Assembly (NCBI GenBank): GCA_003142095.1
Contig: PLON01000069.1
Span: 1-64,000 of the forward strand
Length of the DNA stretch: 64,000 nt
Source: Acidimicrobiaceae bacterium
Lineage (GTDB): Bacteria; Actinomycetota; Acidimicrobiia; Acidimicrobiales; RAAP-2
Direction of reading: 5' to 3'
Each line of letters opens with the position of its first letter. Positions within the stretch are counted from its first letter, which is position 1. The notes under the pieces were generated by a model. That model was not told where the DNA came from, made no database searches, and saw only the letters and a list, made by a program, of their open reading frames with translations. A program made the position numbers and the translations under genes. Positions 16,272 to 24,780 of the stretch are shown here, in pieces.

Positions 16272-17357
16272 TTGCTCGCCCAGTTCCCCGCTGGTGGAGT
16301 GCAGAGCGAACGGATTCAGTTGAAGCGTTTGGCCCCTCTCCAGCGACTTGGCATCGTCCTCACCTCCGCGGCGTTGGCTTCACTGGCCCTCACCGCTTGC
16401 GGCTCCGCATCCAACGTCACCACCATCACCCTCTACAACGGCCAGCACATCCAGACGACCGATTCTCTCGTCGCGGCCTTCGAAAGAGCCAACCCGACCA
16501 TCAAAGTGTCCGTGCGAAGTGACGACGAAGATACTTTCGACGCCCAGATCGTCCAAGAAGGGTCGCGCTCGCCGGCTGACGTCTTTTATACCGAGAATTC
16601 GCCCGCGCTTGAATACCTCCAGCGGCGCGGACTGCTGGCTCCCGTGAACCCTGCGACACTCGCGAAGACCCCGAGCAAATACAACTCACCTCAGGGTGAC
16701 TGGGTTGGGGTGTCGGCGCGCGTGAGCGTCTTGATTTACAACCCGTCCCTCATCAAGGAGAGCCAACTCCCGACGCACGTGCTGCAGTTGGCCAATCCCA
16801 GGTACAAGGGAAAGTTGGCCTTCGCGGCCGGCGAGACCGACTTTCAACCGATCGTCACGTCAGTCCTGAAGGCCTACGGTAAATCGCGCACGCTGGCCTG
16901 GTTGAACGGCATCAAGGCCAATGCGGGCAGCCATATATATCCCGACAACGAGACGATCACCAACGACGTCAACCGTGGCCTCGTGGCCTTCGGACTCATC
17001 AACCAGTACTACTGGTACCGACTGGGTGCCGATATTGGCAAGTCGAACATCCACTCGAAGATCGCCTATCTTGCGCCTCGCGATCCGGGCTACGTACTCG
17101 ACGTATCGGGCGCGGGCATCTTGAAGTCGTCCACGCACAAAGCCGCGGCCCAAAAGTTCGTGGCGTTCATCGTGTCTGCGAAGGGACAAGAGATCATTGC
17201 CCACTCGATCAGCTTTGAATACCCGATCGCGTCGGGCGTGACGACTGCTCAACCCGAGACGCCGTTCCAGGATCTGAAACCGTATCCGATCAACATCGCG
17301 CAACTCGGTACCGGAGCGCGTGCGATTGCGTTACTTCGTGAGGCTCAGTTGCTGTGA
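16272..17357 (+). CDS. fbpA: Ferric iron ABC transporter, binding lipoprotein
   Basis: Periplasmic-type iron-binding lipoprotein of the FbpA/AfuA class. A lipobox LALTAC places the lipidated cysteine at residue 43 from the TTG at 16272. Signal-peptide length suggests the true start is later, at GTG 16299 or TTG 16320. The ligand pair appears in NQYYWYRLG (Y246, Y247), the usual Fe3+ tyrosines. The stop overlaps the permease start (GTGA). The DtxR/IdeR box upstream and co-transcription with permease and ATPase support ferric iron uptake. Confidence 0.9.
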   Translation: MLAQFPAGGVQSERIQLKRLAPLQRLGIVLTSAALASLALTACGSASNVTTITLYNGQHIQTTDSLVAAFERANPTIKVSVRSDDEDTFDAQIVQEGSRSPADVFYTENSPALEYLQRRGLLAPVNPATLAKTPSKYNSPQGDWVGVSARVSVLIYNPSLIKESQLPTHVLQLANPRYKGKLAFAAGETDFQPIVTSVLKAYGKSRTLAWLNGIKANAGSHIYPDNETITNDVNRGLVAFGLINQYYWYRLGADIGKSNIHSKIAYLAPRDPGYVLDVSGAGILKSSTHKAAAQKFVAFIVSAKGQEIIAHSISFEYPIASGVTTAQPETPFQDLKPYPINIAQLGTGARAIALLREAQLL

Positions 17358-18961
17358 CCACGGTGCTCACTCCCGCGAGAGATACGCCGGTGCCACCACG
17401 TCGGCGCCGTCCGCGCCCCAGGACGCTGATCGCGCTCAGCGCGCTCGTCGTTGCCGCGCTCTCACTTCCCCTTATTTTTCTCATCCTCGAAGCGTCGGAC
17501 GCTGGCGCGTCGAACGTCTGGCATCTCATCTGGCGAAGTCTCACTGCGTCGCTGCTCTGGAATACCGTGCGACTCACGGTCGTCGTCACGATTCTTTGCG
17601 CCGTGATCGGCACGCTCTGCGCTTACTGCGTTGAGCGCACGGACCTGCCCGGTCGCCACATCTGGGCTGTGCTCGTCGTCATTCCCTTCGCAATTCCCGA
17701 CTTCGTCGTCAGTTTCGGGTGGTCATCACTCTTTCCCTGGGTCGCCGGATTTCATGGCGCCGTTCTCGTCATGACTCTGGCTGTCTACCCACTCGTGTAC
17801 TTACCCGTCGCGGCGAGCCTTCGCGGCGCGGACGCGGGACAGGAGGAGATTGCGCGGAGCCTGGGGGCCTCTCGCGTGTCAACGTTTTTCCGCATCACGC
17901 TCGGCCAGGCTCGTCGCGCGATTCTCGGCGGATGCCTCTTGGTCGCTCTGGTCATCCTCGCGGAATACGGCGCCTTCGAGATTCTCGGCTATCAGACCTT
18001 CACGACAGAAATCTTCAGCGAGTTCTCGGTCGGCTTTGACACGGCGTCCGCGTGCGCCCTCTCTCTCGTGCTCGTTCTCTTGTCTCTCGTCGTGATGTTC
18101 GGCGAAGGAGCACTCGGCGGCGCGCGTCACCTCAGTCGGAGCGGCCCAGGCGTCGCGCGCGTGCAGACACGTGTTCGCCTGGGATCAATGACCATTCCTG
18201 TCCTGCTCGGCTTTGGCGCCCTGGTGACCGCGGCCCTCGGAGTACCGGTCGGATCTGCGATCTACTGGATGTTCGAGGGCGGCTCGCACGCTCTCGGCGG
18301 CGTGTCGTTGGTCTCGGCCGCGCTCTACACTGCGCTCTACAGCGCGTCGGCCGGATTGCTGGCGACGTTGATGGCGCTGCCGGTAGCCCTGCTTGTCGTG
18401 CGTTATCCCACGAAGTGGCACAGGGCGCTCACGCGAACGACATTCCTCGTCCTCGCGATGCCGGGGCTCGTGGTGGCCCTCGCGCTTTCGTACTTCTCCG
18501 AGCAACACGCGAACGGCTTTGGGTACGAAACGGCGCCGCTACTCATCGTTGCCTACGCCATCATGTTCTTTCCCCTGGCCCTCGTGGGAGTGCGCGCCTC
18601 GGTGAACCAAGCTCCCGTCGCGCTCGAAGAGGTCGCCGGTTCACTCGGCGTCTCGCGCTCTCAGGTGCTGTGGCGCGTGACTCTCCCCCTCGTTGGCCCC
18701 GGACTCGGGGCGGCCTTCTGTTTGGTCTTTCTCTCGTGCGTCACCGAGCTCACCGCCACGTTGATTCTCATTCCGACGAACGCCCAGACTCTCGCGACGC
18801 AGTTCTGGGCCTATCAACAGAACCTCTCGTACGGCCAGGCCGCACCCTTCGCACTCGTCATCATCCTTATCGCGACCGTGCCCGCGTACCTGCTCGGTCG
18901 ATTCTTCGACCGACTACCTGTACGCCGTCATGACGCGAAAGTCCCTAGCGTGGTCCAATGA
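17354..18961 (+). CDS. fbpB: Ferric iron ABC transporter permease
   Basis: 535 aa, about 12 membrane helices in two fused BPD-type permease domains, as usual for FbpB. Each domain carries its EAA loop for contact with the ATPase: EEIARSLGASRVSTFFRITL in the first and EEVAGSLGVSRSQVLWRVTL in the second. The start is GTG 17354, overlapping fbpA by four bases. It overlaps fbpC by four bases at its end (ATGA). Moves Fe3+ across the cell membrane. Confidence 0.92.
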   Translation: MTTVLTPARDTPVPPRRRRPRPRTLIALSALVVAALSLPLIFLILEASDAGASNVWHLIWRSLTASLLWNTVRLTVVVTILCAVIGTLCAYCVERTDLPGRHIWAVLVVIPFAIPDFVVSFGWSSLFPWVAGFHGAVLVMTLAVYPLVYLPVAASLRGADAGQEEIARSLGASRVSTFFRITLGQARRAILGGCLLVALVILAEYGAFEILGYQTFTTEIFSEFSVGFDTASACALSLVLVLLSLVVMFGEGALGGARHLSRSGPGVARVQTRVRLGSMTIPVLLGFGALVTAALGVPVGSAIYWMFEGGSHALGGVSLVSAALYTALYSASAGLLATLMALPVALLVVRYPTKWHRALTRTTFLVLAMPGLVVALALSYFSEQHANGFGYETAPLLIVAYAIMFFPLALVGVRASVNQAPVALEEVAGSLGVSRSQVLWRVTLPLVGPGLGAAFCLVFLSCVTELTATLILIPTNAQTLATQFWAYQQNLSYGQAAPFALVIILIATVPAYLLGRFFDRLPVRRHDAKVPSVVQ

Positions 18962-20022
18962 GCGAACTCGAAATCGCCGGTCTCGATAAGTCCTACCGGA
19001 CTCAAGACGTGCTGCGCGGACTCGATCTCAGCGTCGACGCCGGATCGTTCGTCTCGATTCTCGGGCCGTCAGGTAGCGGCAAAACCACGCTGCTACGTAT
19101 CATCGCCGGATTCGAACGGGCCGATCGGGGCAGCGTGCGTCTGCGCGGTGACGTCGTGGATGACGCCACTCATTTCGTTAACTCCGAAGAGCGCCGCATT
19201 GGCTACGTGCCCCAAGACGGCAATCTCTTTCCACATCTTTCGGTCGAAGCGAACGTCGGCTTCGGCTTAGCCCGACGCGATCGTCGAGGTAAGCGCGTCA
19301 GTGAACTCCTGGAGATGGTGGGGTTGGGCGGACTGGCGGAGCGCTACCCGCATCAACTCTCGGGCGGCCAGCAACAACGAGTCGCTCTCGCGCGCGGCCT
19401 CGCCATCGATCCGGCGCTGGTATTGCTCGACGAGCCGTTTTCGTCGCTCGACGCGGGCCTTCGCGCGAGCGTGCGCCACGACGTACGCCACGTCTTAAAG
19501 GACGCCGGCACGACGACGATCCTCGTCACCCATGATCAAGACGAAGCGCTCTCACTGGCCGACCAGGTAGCCATCATTCGCCACGGTTGCATTAGTCAGT
19601 ACGACGCGCCGGCGAAGCTCTACGCCAAACCCGCAACGCCCGAACTCGCGCGTGAATTCGGCAACGTCAACTTCGTAAAAGGTGTCATGCACGGCAATGA
19701 CGTTGACACGGCCCTCGGTCGACTCGAGCTCGATGATCCCTCGTCGATTCCCGGCGCGCGCGAGGGTGCGTCTCTCCTCGTACTGATTCGTCCCGAACAA
19801 ATCGTTCTCGCTGATGCCGCAAGTACCGCAACGCGTGCCCGAGTTCTCGACACGGAGTTCTACGGACACGACGCCGTGGTGAAACTGCGCGCCAACTTTG
19901 ACGGAGCGACAACTCTCGTGGCGCGCACGTCTCACGCCACAGAACTGCCTGATCGCGATAGCGAAGTAGGCGTCAGCGTTCGTGGCGGCGTCGTCGCGTG
20001 GCTCGACGAGACCGTCGCGTAG
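18958..20022 (+). CDS. fbpC: Ferric iron ABC transporter ATPase
   Basis: 354 aa. Walker A GPSGSGKTT (36-44), Q-loop near PQDGNLFPH, signature LSGGQQQ (134-140), Walker B LVLLDEP and H-loop H192 are all intact. A C-terminal TOBE-type extension (after about 240) is typical of the FbpC/PotA branch and may sense substrate or regulators. Last gene of the iron-controlled operon. Confidence 0.92.
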   Translation: MSELEIAGLDKSYRTQDVLRGLDLSVDAGSFVSILGPSGSGKTTLLRIIAGFERADRGSVRLRGDVVDDATHFVNSEERRIGYVPQDGNLFPHLSVEANVGFGLARRDRRGKRVSELLEMVGLGGLAERYPHQLSGGQQQRVALARGLAIDPALVLLDEPFSSLDAGLRASVRHDVRHVLKDAGTTTILVTHDQDEALSLADQVAIIRHGCISQYDAPAKLYAKPATPELAREFGNVNFVKGVMHGNDVDTALGRLELDDPSSIPGAREGASLLVLIRPEQIVLADAASTATRARVLDTEFYGHDAVVKLRANFDGATTLVARTSHATELPDRDSEVGVSVRGGVVAWLDETVA

Positions 20023-20334
20023 CGCATATTTCACGTATCTGATAATTCGATGTGAAACGCGCTGCGCGTAAAGAGTACGGGGCCTCGTAAACAGCACTGC
20101 ACGACAAAACAGAATCACGCCACCCATTGGGCGTTGCGCTTCGAATGAACACATCACTCACTAAGAAATCCGCTTCGTAATGTCACTATTCGAGGAACAA
20201 CGCGACACATTCACGTGCACGCGAGATCAGTTGACGTTATTTCTTCGATCGTCACACGTATGGTTGAAGCGGTAACGGCGACGTACTCGCGCGCCGAGCA
20301 GTATCCAGACATGTACAGCTCCTTAGGAGGCTTA
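20023..20334. other. Intergenic spacer after the iron operon
   Basis: 312 bases. TTTCAC...GTGAAA arms just after fbpC (about 20027-20056) could form a loose hairpin. The downstream end carries the AGGAGG of the next gene. No coding frame with a family match was found; the frame that opens at 20215 has no good start. Confidence 0.5.
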
Positions 20335-21978
20335 ATGAAAAATACACTCGGTCGTAGGCACGCGCGTCAGACCAAGACTCGTTGGACATCGCTACTCGCG
20401 GTGGGCGCATCACTGGCCATCGTGGCGGGTGTCGCACTCACCAGTTCGGGTGACGCGTCAGCGGTAACGCTGAGCGCGAACGCGGCGTCCACGCTTCCGT
20501 GCAACGTCTCCGTGACGGGCGGCGGGCAACTCGTTACCGGCACGACGCTGATTGCCGGCGTCGTAGCGGGCACCACGCAGATCAAGTTTGACTGCAACTC
20601 GTCCTCAAGCGCCTCAGTGGCCGCCGAAGCGTCACTGCTCGCGGCCATCGGGGCAACGAACGTTCTTCCGACAGCCGAAGCCGACACCACGTCGCTCGGT
20701 ACGTTCACTCCAAGCACGACGGACACGGGATGCCCCGCCGGCACCGCCGGATCGTGCACGGTTGCGACCTTCGCCGTTCCGGCCACATTCACGGCCGCGG
20801 GTGACAAGAACGCGCAGTGTCCTCCGTCGCAGGCGCAAGTGAACGACGGACTCTTCGGCTGCGCGGTCGCAGTCGCAAACTCCACAGAAGCGGAGATCAC
20901 TGGCGGCGAGTACCTCCTGCAATACGCGAACCAGACCACCGCACCCACGGCGCCCACCATCTCGGCGCTGCAGACGAGCGGTTCGCCGGGCAGTCTCATC
21001 GACGTCTCGGACACTGCTAGCGCGACCGGCTTCTGGTGGGGTGAAGCCGTGCAGGCCGTTCAAGCTCTCTACGACGGAACAGCGGCCGCGGTTGCTCCGT
21101 CAACGTGCGCTACGGGCGGCGGCTACGGCAACGTCCCATCCTCGAATCTCGAAGAGGCGTGGTACACCGCCGGATCCTCGACTCCCGCGTTCGCAGGCCC
21201 CGCGACGGGCGTGACGATCTCGAACGACTGCTACACCGGCACGACGCTTGATGGCCCGGTTCTCGGCGGCACCATAACGGTACCCACGACCGTGACCTCG
21301 GGAACGTCGTACACCGTGTACCTCTGTGAGGTCAACGAAACCCCGTACCTGAGTACCAGTTCGACGTCGGCGAGCGTTTGCGGTACTGCCGCTGCCTTCA
21401 TCGACTCATCGTTCTCTTTTAGCGCCACCTCGAAGGCACTCAGTCAGAACTTGCCCGAGAGCGGAAGCGTGACAGCGGCGGACGAATCGAGTTTCACCGC
21501 ACAACTCAAGTCCAGTGGCAACGCCACCGGCAGTCCCGTGACCTACACCGAGACGGCGGGAAACCCGGACGTTGTGGTGTCGACTTCGGGCGCCGTGACG
21601 ACGTCGGGCAAACTCGCGACCGGCACCTACACCGCGTCGGGCACGACCGCTGATACCAACGGCGACACCGGATTGTTCACGTACAAGTTGAGCGTCACCG
21701 GTGCAGTCGTCACTGCGACACCCGCGCCGACGGCAACCCGTGTGGTTGGCTACGGCATCATCGGTCGTACCGATACCGTCACGATCACCGGAAAGAACTT
21801 CACCGCCGGCGCTCGGATCATTGGTCACGCGGGCACCGTCGCCACAGCGCTTCGCACGACGAGCACGCGAATCATTACGAGGCTTCGCGTCGTGAAGACG
21901 GCGAAGAAGGGCACGTTCCGCTTCACCATCCAATTCAAGAACGGCAAGAAGACTTCGGTCGCCTACACCGTGCGATAA
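20335..21978 (+). CDS. Large secreted protein, shared C-terminal domain
   Basis: 547 aa from ATG 20335, which has AGGAGG 4 nt upstream. A twin-basic N-terminus and a hydrophobic stretch (LLAVGASLAIVAGVALTSSG) form a signal peptide ending near ASA. The body is rich in Thr, Ser, Ala and Gly with paired cysteines, resembling beta-rich surface proteins, and one segment is a Ser/Thr-rich Ig-like domain. The last ~80 residues match the end of the protein at 14608 (GRT...ITGKNF, FRFTIQF, NGKKTS, final YTVR). Function unknown; surface attachment or adhesion is inferred. Confidence 0.7.
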   Translation: MKNTLGRRHARQTKTRWTSLLAVGASLAIVAGVALTSSGDASAVTLSANAASTLPCNVSVTGGGQLVTGTTLIAGVVAGTTQIKFDCNSSSSASVAAEASLLAAIGATNVLPTAEADTTSLGTFTPSTTDTGCPAGTAGSCTVATFAVPATFTAAGDKNAQCPPSQAQVNDGLFGCAVAVANSTEAEITGGEYLLQYANQTTAPTAPTISALQTSGSPGSLIDVSDTASATGFWWGEAVQAVQALYDGTAAAVAPSTCATGGGYGNVPSSNLEEAWYTAGSSTPAFAGPATGVTISNDCYTGTTLDGPVLGGTITVPTTVTSGTSYTVYLCEVNETPYLSTSSTSASVCGTAAAFIDSSFSFSATSKALSQNLPESGSVTAADESSFTAQLKSSGNATGSPVTYTETAGNPDVVVSTSGAVTTSGKLATGTYTASGTTADTNGDTGLFTYKLSVTGAVVTATPAPTATRVVGYGIIGRTDTVTITGKNFTAGARIIGHAGTVATALRTTSTRIITRLRVVKTAKKGTFRFTIQFKNGKKTSVAYTVR

Positions 21979-21995
21979 CCGTCCGACACTCGGTT

Positions 21996-22027
21996 GACGG
22001 AGCCCCCTCTCGCGAGGGGGCTCCGTC
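21996..22027 (+). terminator. Hairpin terminator
   Basis: 13-bp perfect stem (GACGGAGCCCCCT/AGGGGGCTCCGTC) with a 6-nt loop, 17 bases after the stop. The following T content is modest. Confidence 0.75.
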
Positions 22028-22085
22028 ATGTACACCCTCTTAGTAGTGTGATGAACTTCCGGGCCACGCGGTTGCGGACGATGGG

Positions 22086-23345
22086 GTGCACGTGAGCGAA
22101 ACGAAAAGCGGAACCTTCGACGCGCTAAAGGTTCGCGACTTCTCTCTTCTCTGGTCAGGTCAAACCGTGTCGTCCATGGGCGACGGCATCTTTACGATCG
22201 CCCTCGCGCTTGTAACGCTCGACGTTGATCGACATCCGTCGGGCATCGCTCTCGTGTTCGCCGCCCGCGCCATCCCTTCGGTGGCGCTCGCCCTCGTGGG
22301 CGGCGTGGTGGTGGACCGCGTGTCACGGCGTCTTGTGATGTTGACCTCCGACTCCATTCGCGGAGCGGCGGTCGGCGTCATGGCGCTCCTCCTCGCGCGC
22401 GGGCAACTGCGACTCTGGGAACTCATCGTCATGGCCGCGATCTTTGGTGCGGCCGACAGTTTCTTTGGTCCGGCGTCGACGACCATCGTGCCCGAACTGT
22501 TAACGGCCGATCAACTAGTTGCCGGCAACGCACTCAGTCAAATGAGCAACCAGCTGACCCAGGGACTCCTCGGTCCCGCGATTGGCGGTTTCATCGTCGC
22601 CGCGATTGGCGCGGCGTGGTCGTTCGGCCTTGACGCGATGAGCTTTCTCGTCTCGGCTCTCTGCTTGGTGGCCCTTCGTTCGAGAAGCCGACCGGCGCGC
22701 TCGACCACGTCACCGGTCACCGACGCCCGCGAAGGGCTCCGCTACGTCTGGACGCGACCGTATCTCTTGTACGCGGTGATGGGCGCGGCGCTCGCGAACG
22801 TCTTCGGAATGGCCCCCCTCACCGTTCTGTTGCCGCTCTTTGTCCGTGAGACGTTGCACGCAAGTGCCCTGGAACTTGGACTGGTCTACGCGGCCGGTGG
22901 CGCGTCGGGCGTTCTTGCCTCGTTGATCGTGGCACGCCTCGGATCACCGCGTCGTCAGATCACCGTGCTGTGGTGCTCGTACGCGTTGAGCGGCGGGGCG
23001 ATCGCCGCCATCGCTCTCGCACCCAACGTCCTCGTCACGGGATTTCTCGTGGCGGCCGAAGTGGGCTTCATGCTCTACGGAGACGTCTTGTTCTTCGCGT
23101 GGATGCAGCGGATTGTGCCGCACGAGTTTCTCGGTCGGGTCTCGTCGTTGGTCTTTCTCTTCGCGTGGTCTCTCGGTCCACTCGGCATTCTCGCGGGCGG
23201 CCTCGCGGCGACGACGATCGGCGTGCGCCACTCGATCTTGATCGGGGGCCTCGTGTCCGGGGCGGTTTGTCTGGGCGTACTCTTCGTGCCCGGCGTGCGC
23301 GATCCCGAACGCGAGCCGCCGACCAATTCGCCCGACGTCGCGTAA
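22086..23345 (+). CDS. MFS exporter, EntS-like
   Basis: 419 aa, 12 predicted membrane helices. The N-terminal FSLLWSGQTVSSMGDGIFTI and the helix 2-3 loop VVVDRVSRRLVML (motif A variant) place it with EntS/TetV-type major facilitator exporters. Substrate is not readable; relatives export siderophores or drugs. Proximity to the iron operon makes siderophore export thinkable, but no siderophore synthase is seen. GTG starts at 22086 and 22092 are both possible. Confidence 0.82.
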   Translation: MHVSETKSGTFDALKVRDFSLLWSGQTVSSMGDGIFTIALALVTLDVDRHPSGIALVFAARAIPSVALALVGGVVVDRVSRRLVMLTSDSIRGAAVGVMALLLARGQLRLWELIVMAAIFGAADSFFGPASTTIVPELLTADQLVAGNALSQMSNQLTQGLLGPAIGGFIVAAIGAAWSFGLDAMSFLVSALCLVALRSRSRPARSTTSPVTDAREGLRYVWTRPYLLYAVMGAALANVFGMAPLTVLLPLFVRETLHASALELGLVYAAGGASGVLASLIVARLGSPRRQITVLWCSYALSGGAIAAIALAPNVLVTGFLVAAEVGFMLYGDVLFFAWMQRIVPHEFLGRVSSLVFLFAWSLGPLGILAGGLAATTIGVRHSILIGGLVSGAVCLGVLFVPGVRDPEREPPTNSPDVA

Positions 23346-23391
23346 GGACGGCCCAGCGCAATGGGACAAATTTGCCGGGTAGGGTTCCGTG

Positions 23392-24780
23392 ATGAACGAC
23401 ACGCAACGACGCGCCGAACTCGAATCTCTGGTCACCGACGTCACGTTCGCGGGCGCACACGATCCGAGTGATCTTCACGACGAATCCCTGCATACGCGCG
23501 ATCGCGAGCCGTTCGCGGTGGCCCGGCCGCGTACGACCCACGAGGTCGCTGAGCTCGTGCGTTTCGCCGCGCGCTACGAACTGCCCGTTACCCCGCGCGG
23601 ATCGGGGACGGGCCTCTCCGGCGGAGCCCTGCCGGTCAACGGGGGTCTCGTCATCTCCTTCGATCAGATGCGCAGCGTTCTTCGTGTCGACGAGCGCGAT
23701 CACGTGGCGGTCGTCCAGGCCGGCATCACGCTGCGCGAATTGAACGACGCTCTCGTCGGCACGGGGCTGCACTACCCCGTCTATCCCGGCGAACTCTCGG
23801 GATCGCTCGGGGGCAACGTCAACACCAACGCGGGCGGCATGCGCGCCGTTCGCCACGGCGTCACGCGTCAACACGTGCTGGGACTCGAAGTCGTGCTGAT
23901 GGACGGAACCATCTTGAAGACCGGTGGGCCCGTGATGAAGAGTTCCTCGGGCTACGACTTGACGCAGCTGCTCATCGGTAGCGAAGGCACACTCGCCCTC
24001 GTCACCGAGGTCACCCTCAAGCTCTCCCCGATCTTCGAACACTCCGCGACCATGCTCGTTCCTTTTAACGACGTGCACGCGGTGACCAACGTGGTGCCCA
24101 CGCTCATCTCGGCCGGTCTTCAACCCTCGTTGCTGGAATACCTCGACGTGACGACCATGAACGCACTGCAGAGCAGAACCGACCTTCACTTGGGCGTTGA
24201 CCCCACAATCGCTCAACAGAGCGCGGCGTACCTCATCGTCGTGCTCGAAACGAGAACCCGTGCGCAACTCGACGCTGACCTCGAGGCCGCGGCCGAACTG
24301 GTCGGTGACGCGGGGGCACTCGACGTCTACGTCTTAGAAGGAGTTGCCGCCAGTCAACTCATTCAGGCGCGCGAGCGGACGTTCTGGCTGACCAAAGCCG
24401 CCGGCGCCAACGAGATCATCGACATCGTGGTGCCGCGTTCGACCGTGCCAAAGTTTCTCGAAGACGTGTCGGCTCTCGCGGATCAGTACGGCGCGTACGT
24501 CGCGGGCTGTGGGCACGTGGGCGACGGCAACGTGCACCTCTCGGTCTTTCAGAATGACGACGCCCGCCGCGAAGAACTCCTGCTCGAGCTCTTTCGTGCC
24601 GGCGTCGAACTGGGCGGCGCGGTCTCGGGCGAACACGGACTCGGCGTGGACAAACGAGACGCCTACCTTGCTCTCGCCGATCCGGCGCTCGTGGCGCTGC
24701 AGCGACAGATCAAAAAGGTCTTCGACCCCGCGGGTCTGCTGAATCCGTACCGACACCTCGACGAGCGTCGCGACGACTAG
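23392..24780 (+). CDS. GlcD-like FAD-linked oxidase
   Basis: FAD-binding type 4 dehydrogenase of the D-lactate/glycolate oxidase group. FAD contacts: RGSGTGLSGGALP near 70-85 and YPGELSGSLGGNVNTNAGG near 130. The C-terminal substrate domain has GCGHVGDGNVHL and SGEHGLGVDKRDAY, typical of GlcD/D-2-hydroxyacid dehydrogenases. It oxidises a D-2-hydroxyacid to the keto acid. No GlcE/GlcF partner is adjacent, so it may work alone or with an unlinked electron acceptor. Confidence 0.88.
   Translation: MNDTQRRAELESLVTDVTFAGAHDPSDLHDESLHTRDREPFAVARPRTTHEVAELVRFAARYELPVTPRGSGTGLSGGALPVNGGLVISFDQMRSVLRVDERDHVAVVQAGITLRELNDALVGTGLHYPVYPGELSGSLGGNVNTNAGGMRAVRHGVTRQHVLGLEVVLMDGTILKTGGPVMKSSSGYDLTQLLIGSEGTLALVTEVTLKLSPIFEHSATMLVPFNDVHAVTNVVPTLISAGLQPSLLEYLDVTTMNALQSRTDLHLGVDPTIAQQSAAYLIVVLETRTRAQLDADLEAAAELVGDAGALDVYVLEGVAASQLIQARERTFWLTKAAGANEIIDIVVPRSTVPKFLEDVSALADQYGAYVAGCGHVGDGNVHLSVFQNDDARREELLLELFRAGVELGGAVSGEHGLGVDKRDAYLALADPALVALQRQIKKVFDPAGLLNPYRHLDERRDD

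Noticed and set aside
23068-24267. 399-aa minus-strand frame opposite the MFS and GlcD-like genes
   Set aside because: Spans two clear plus-strand genes; sequence is Arg/His-rich and low in hydrophobic order, typical of a shadow.
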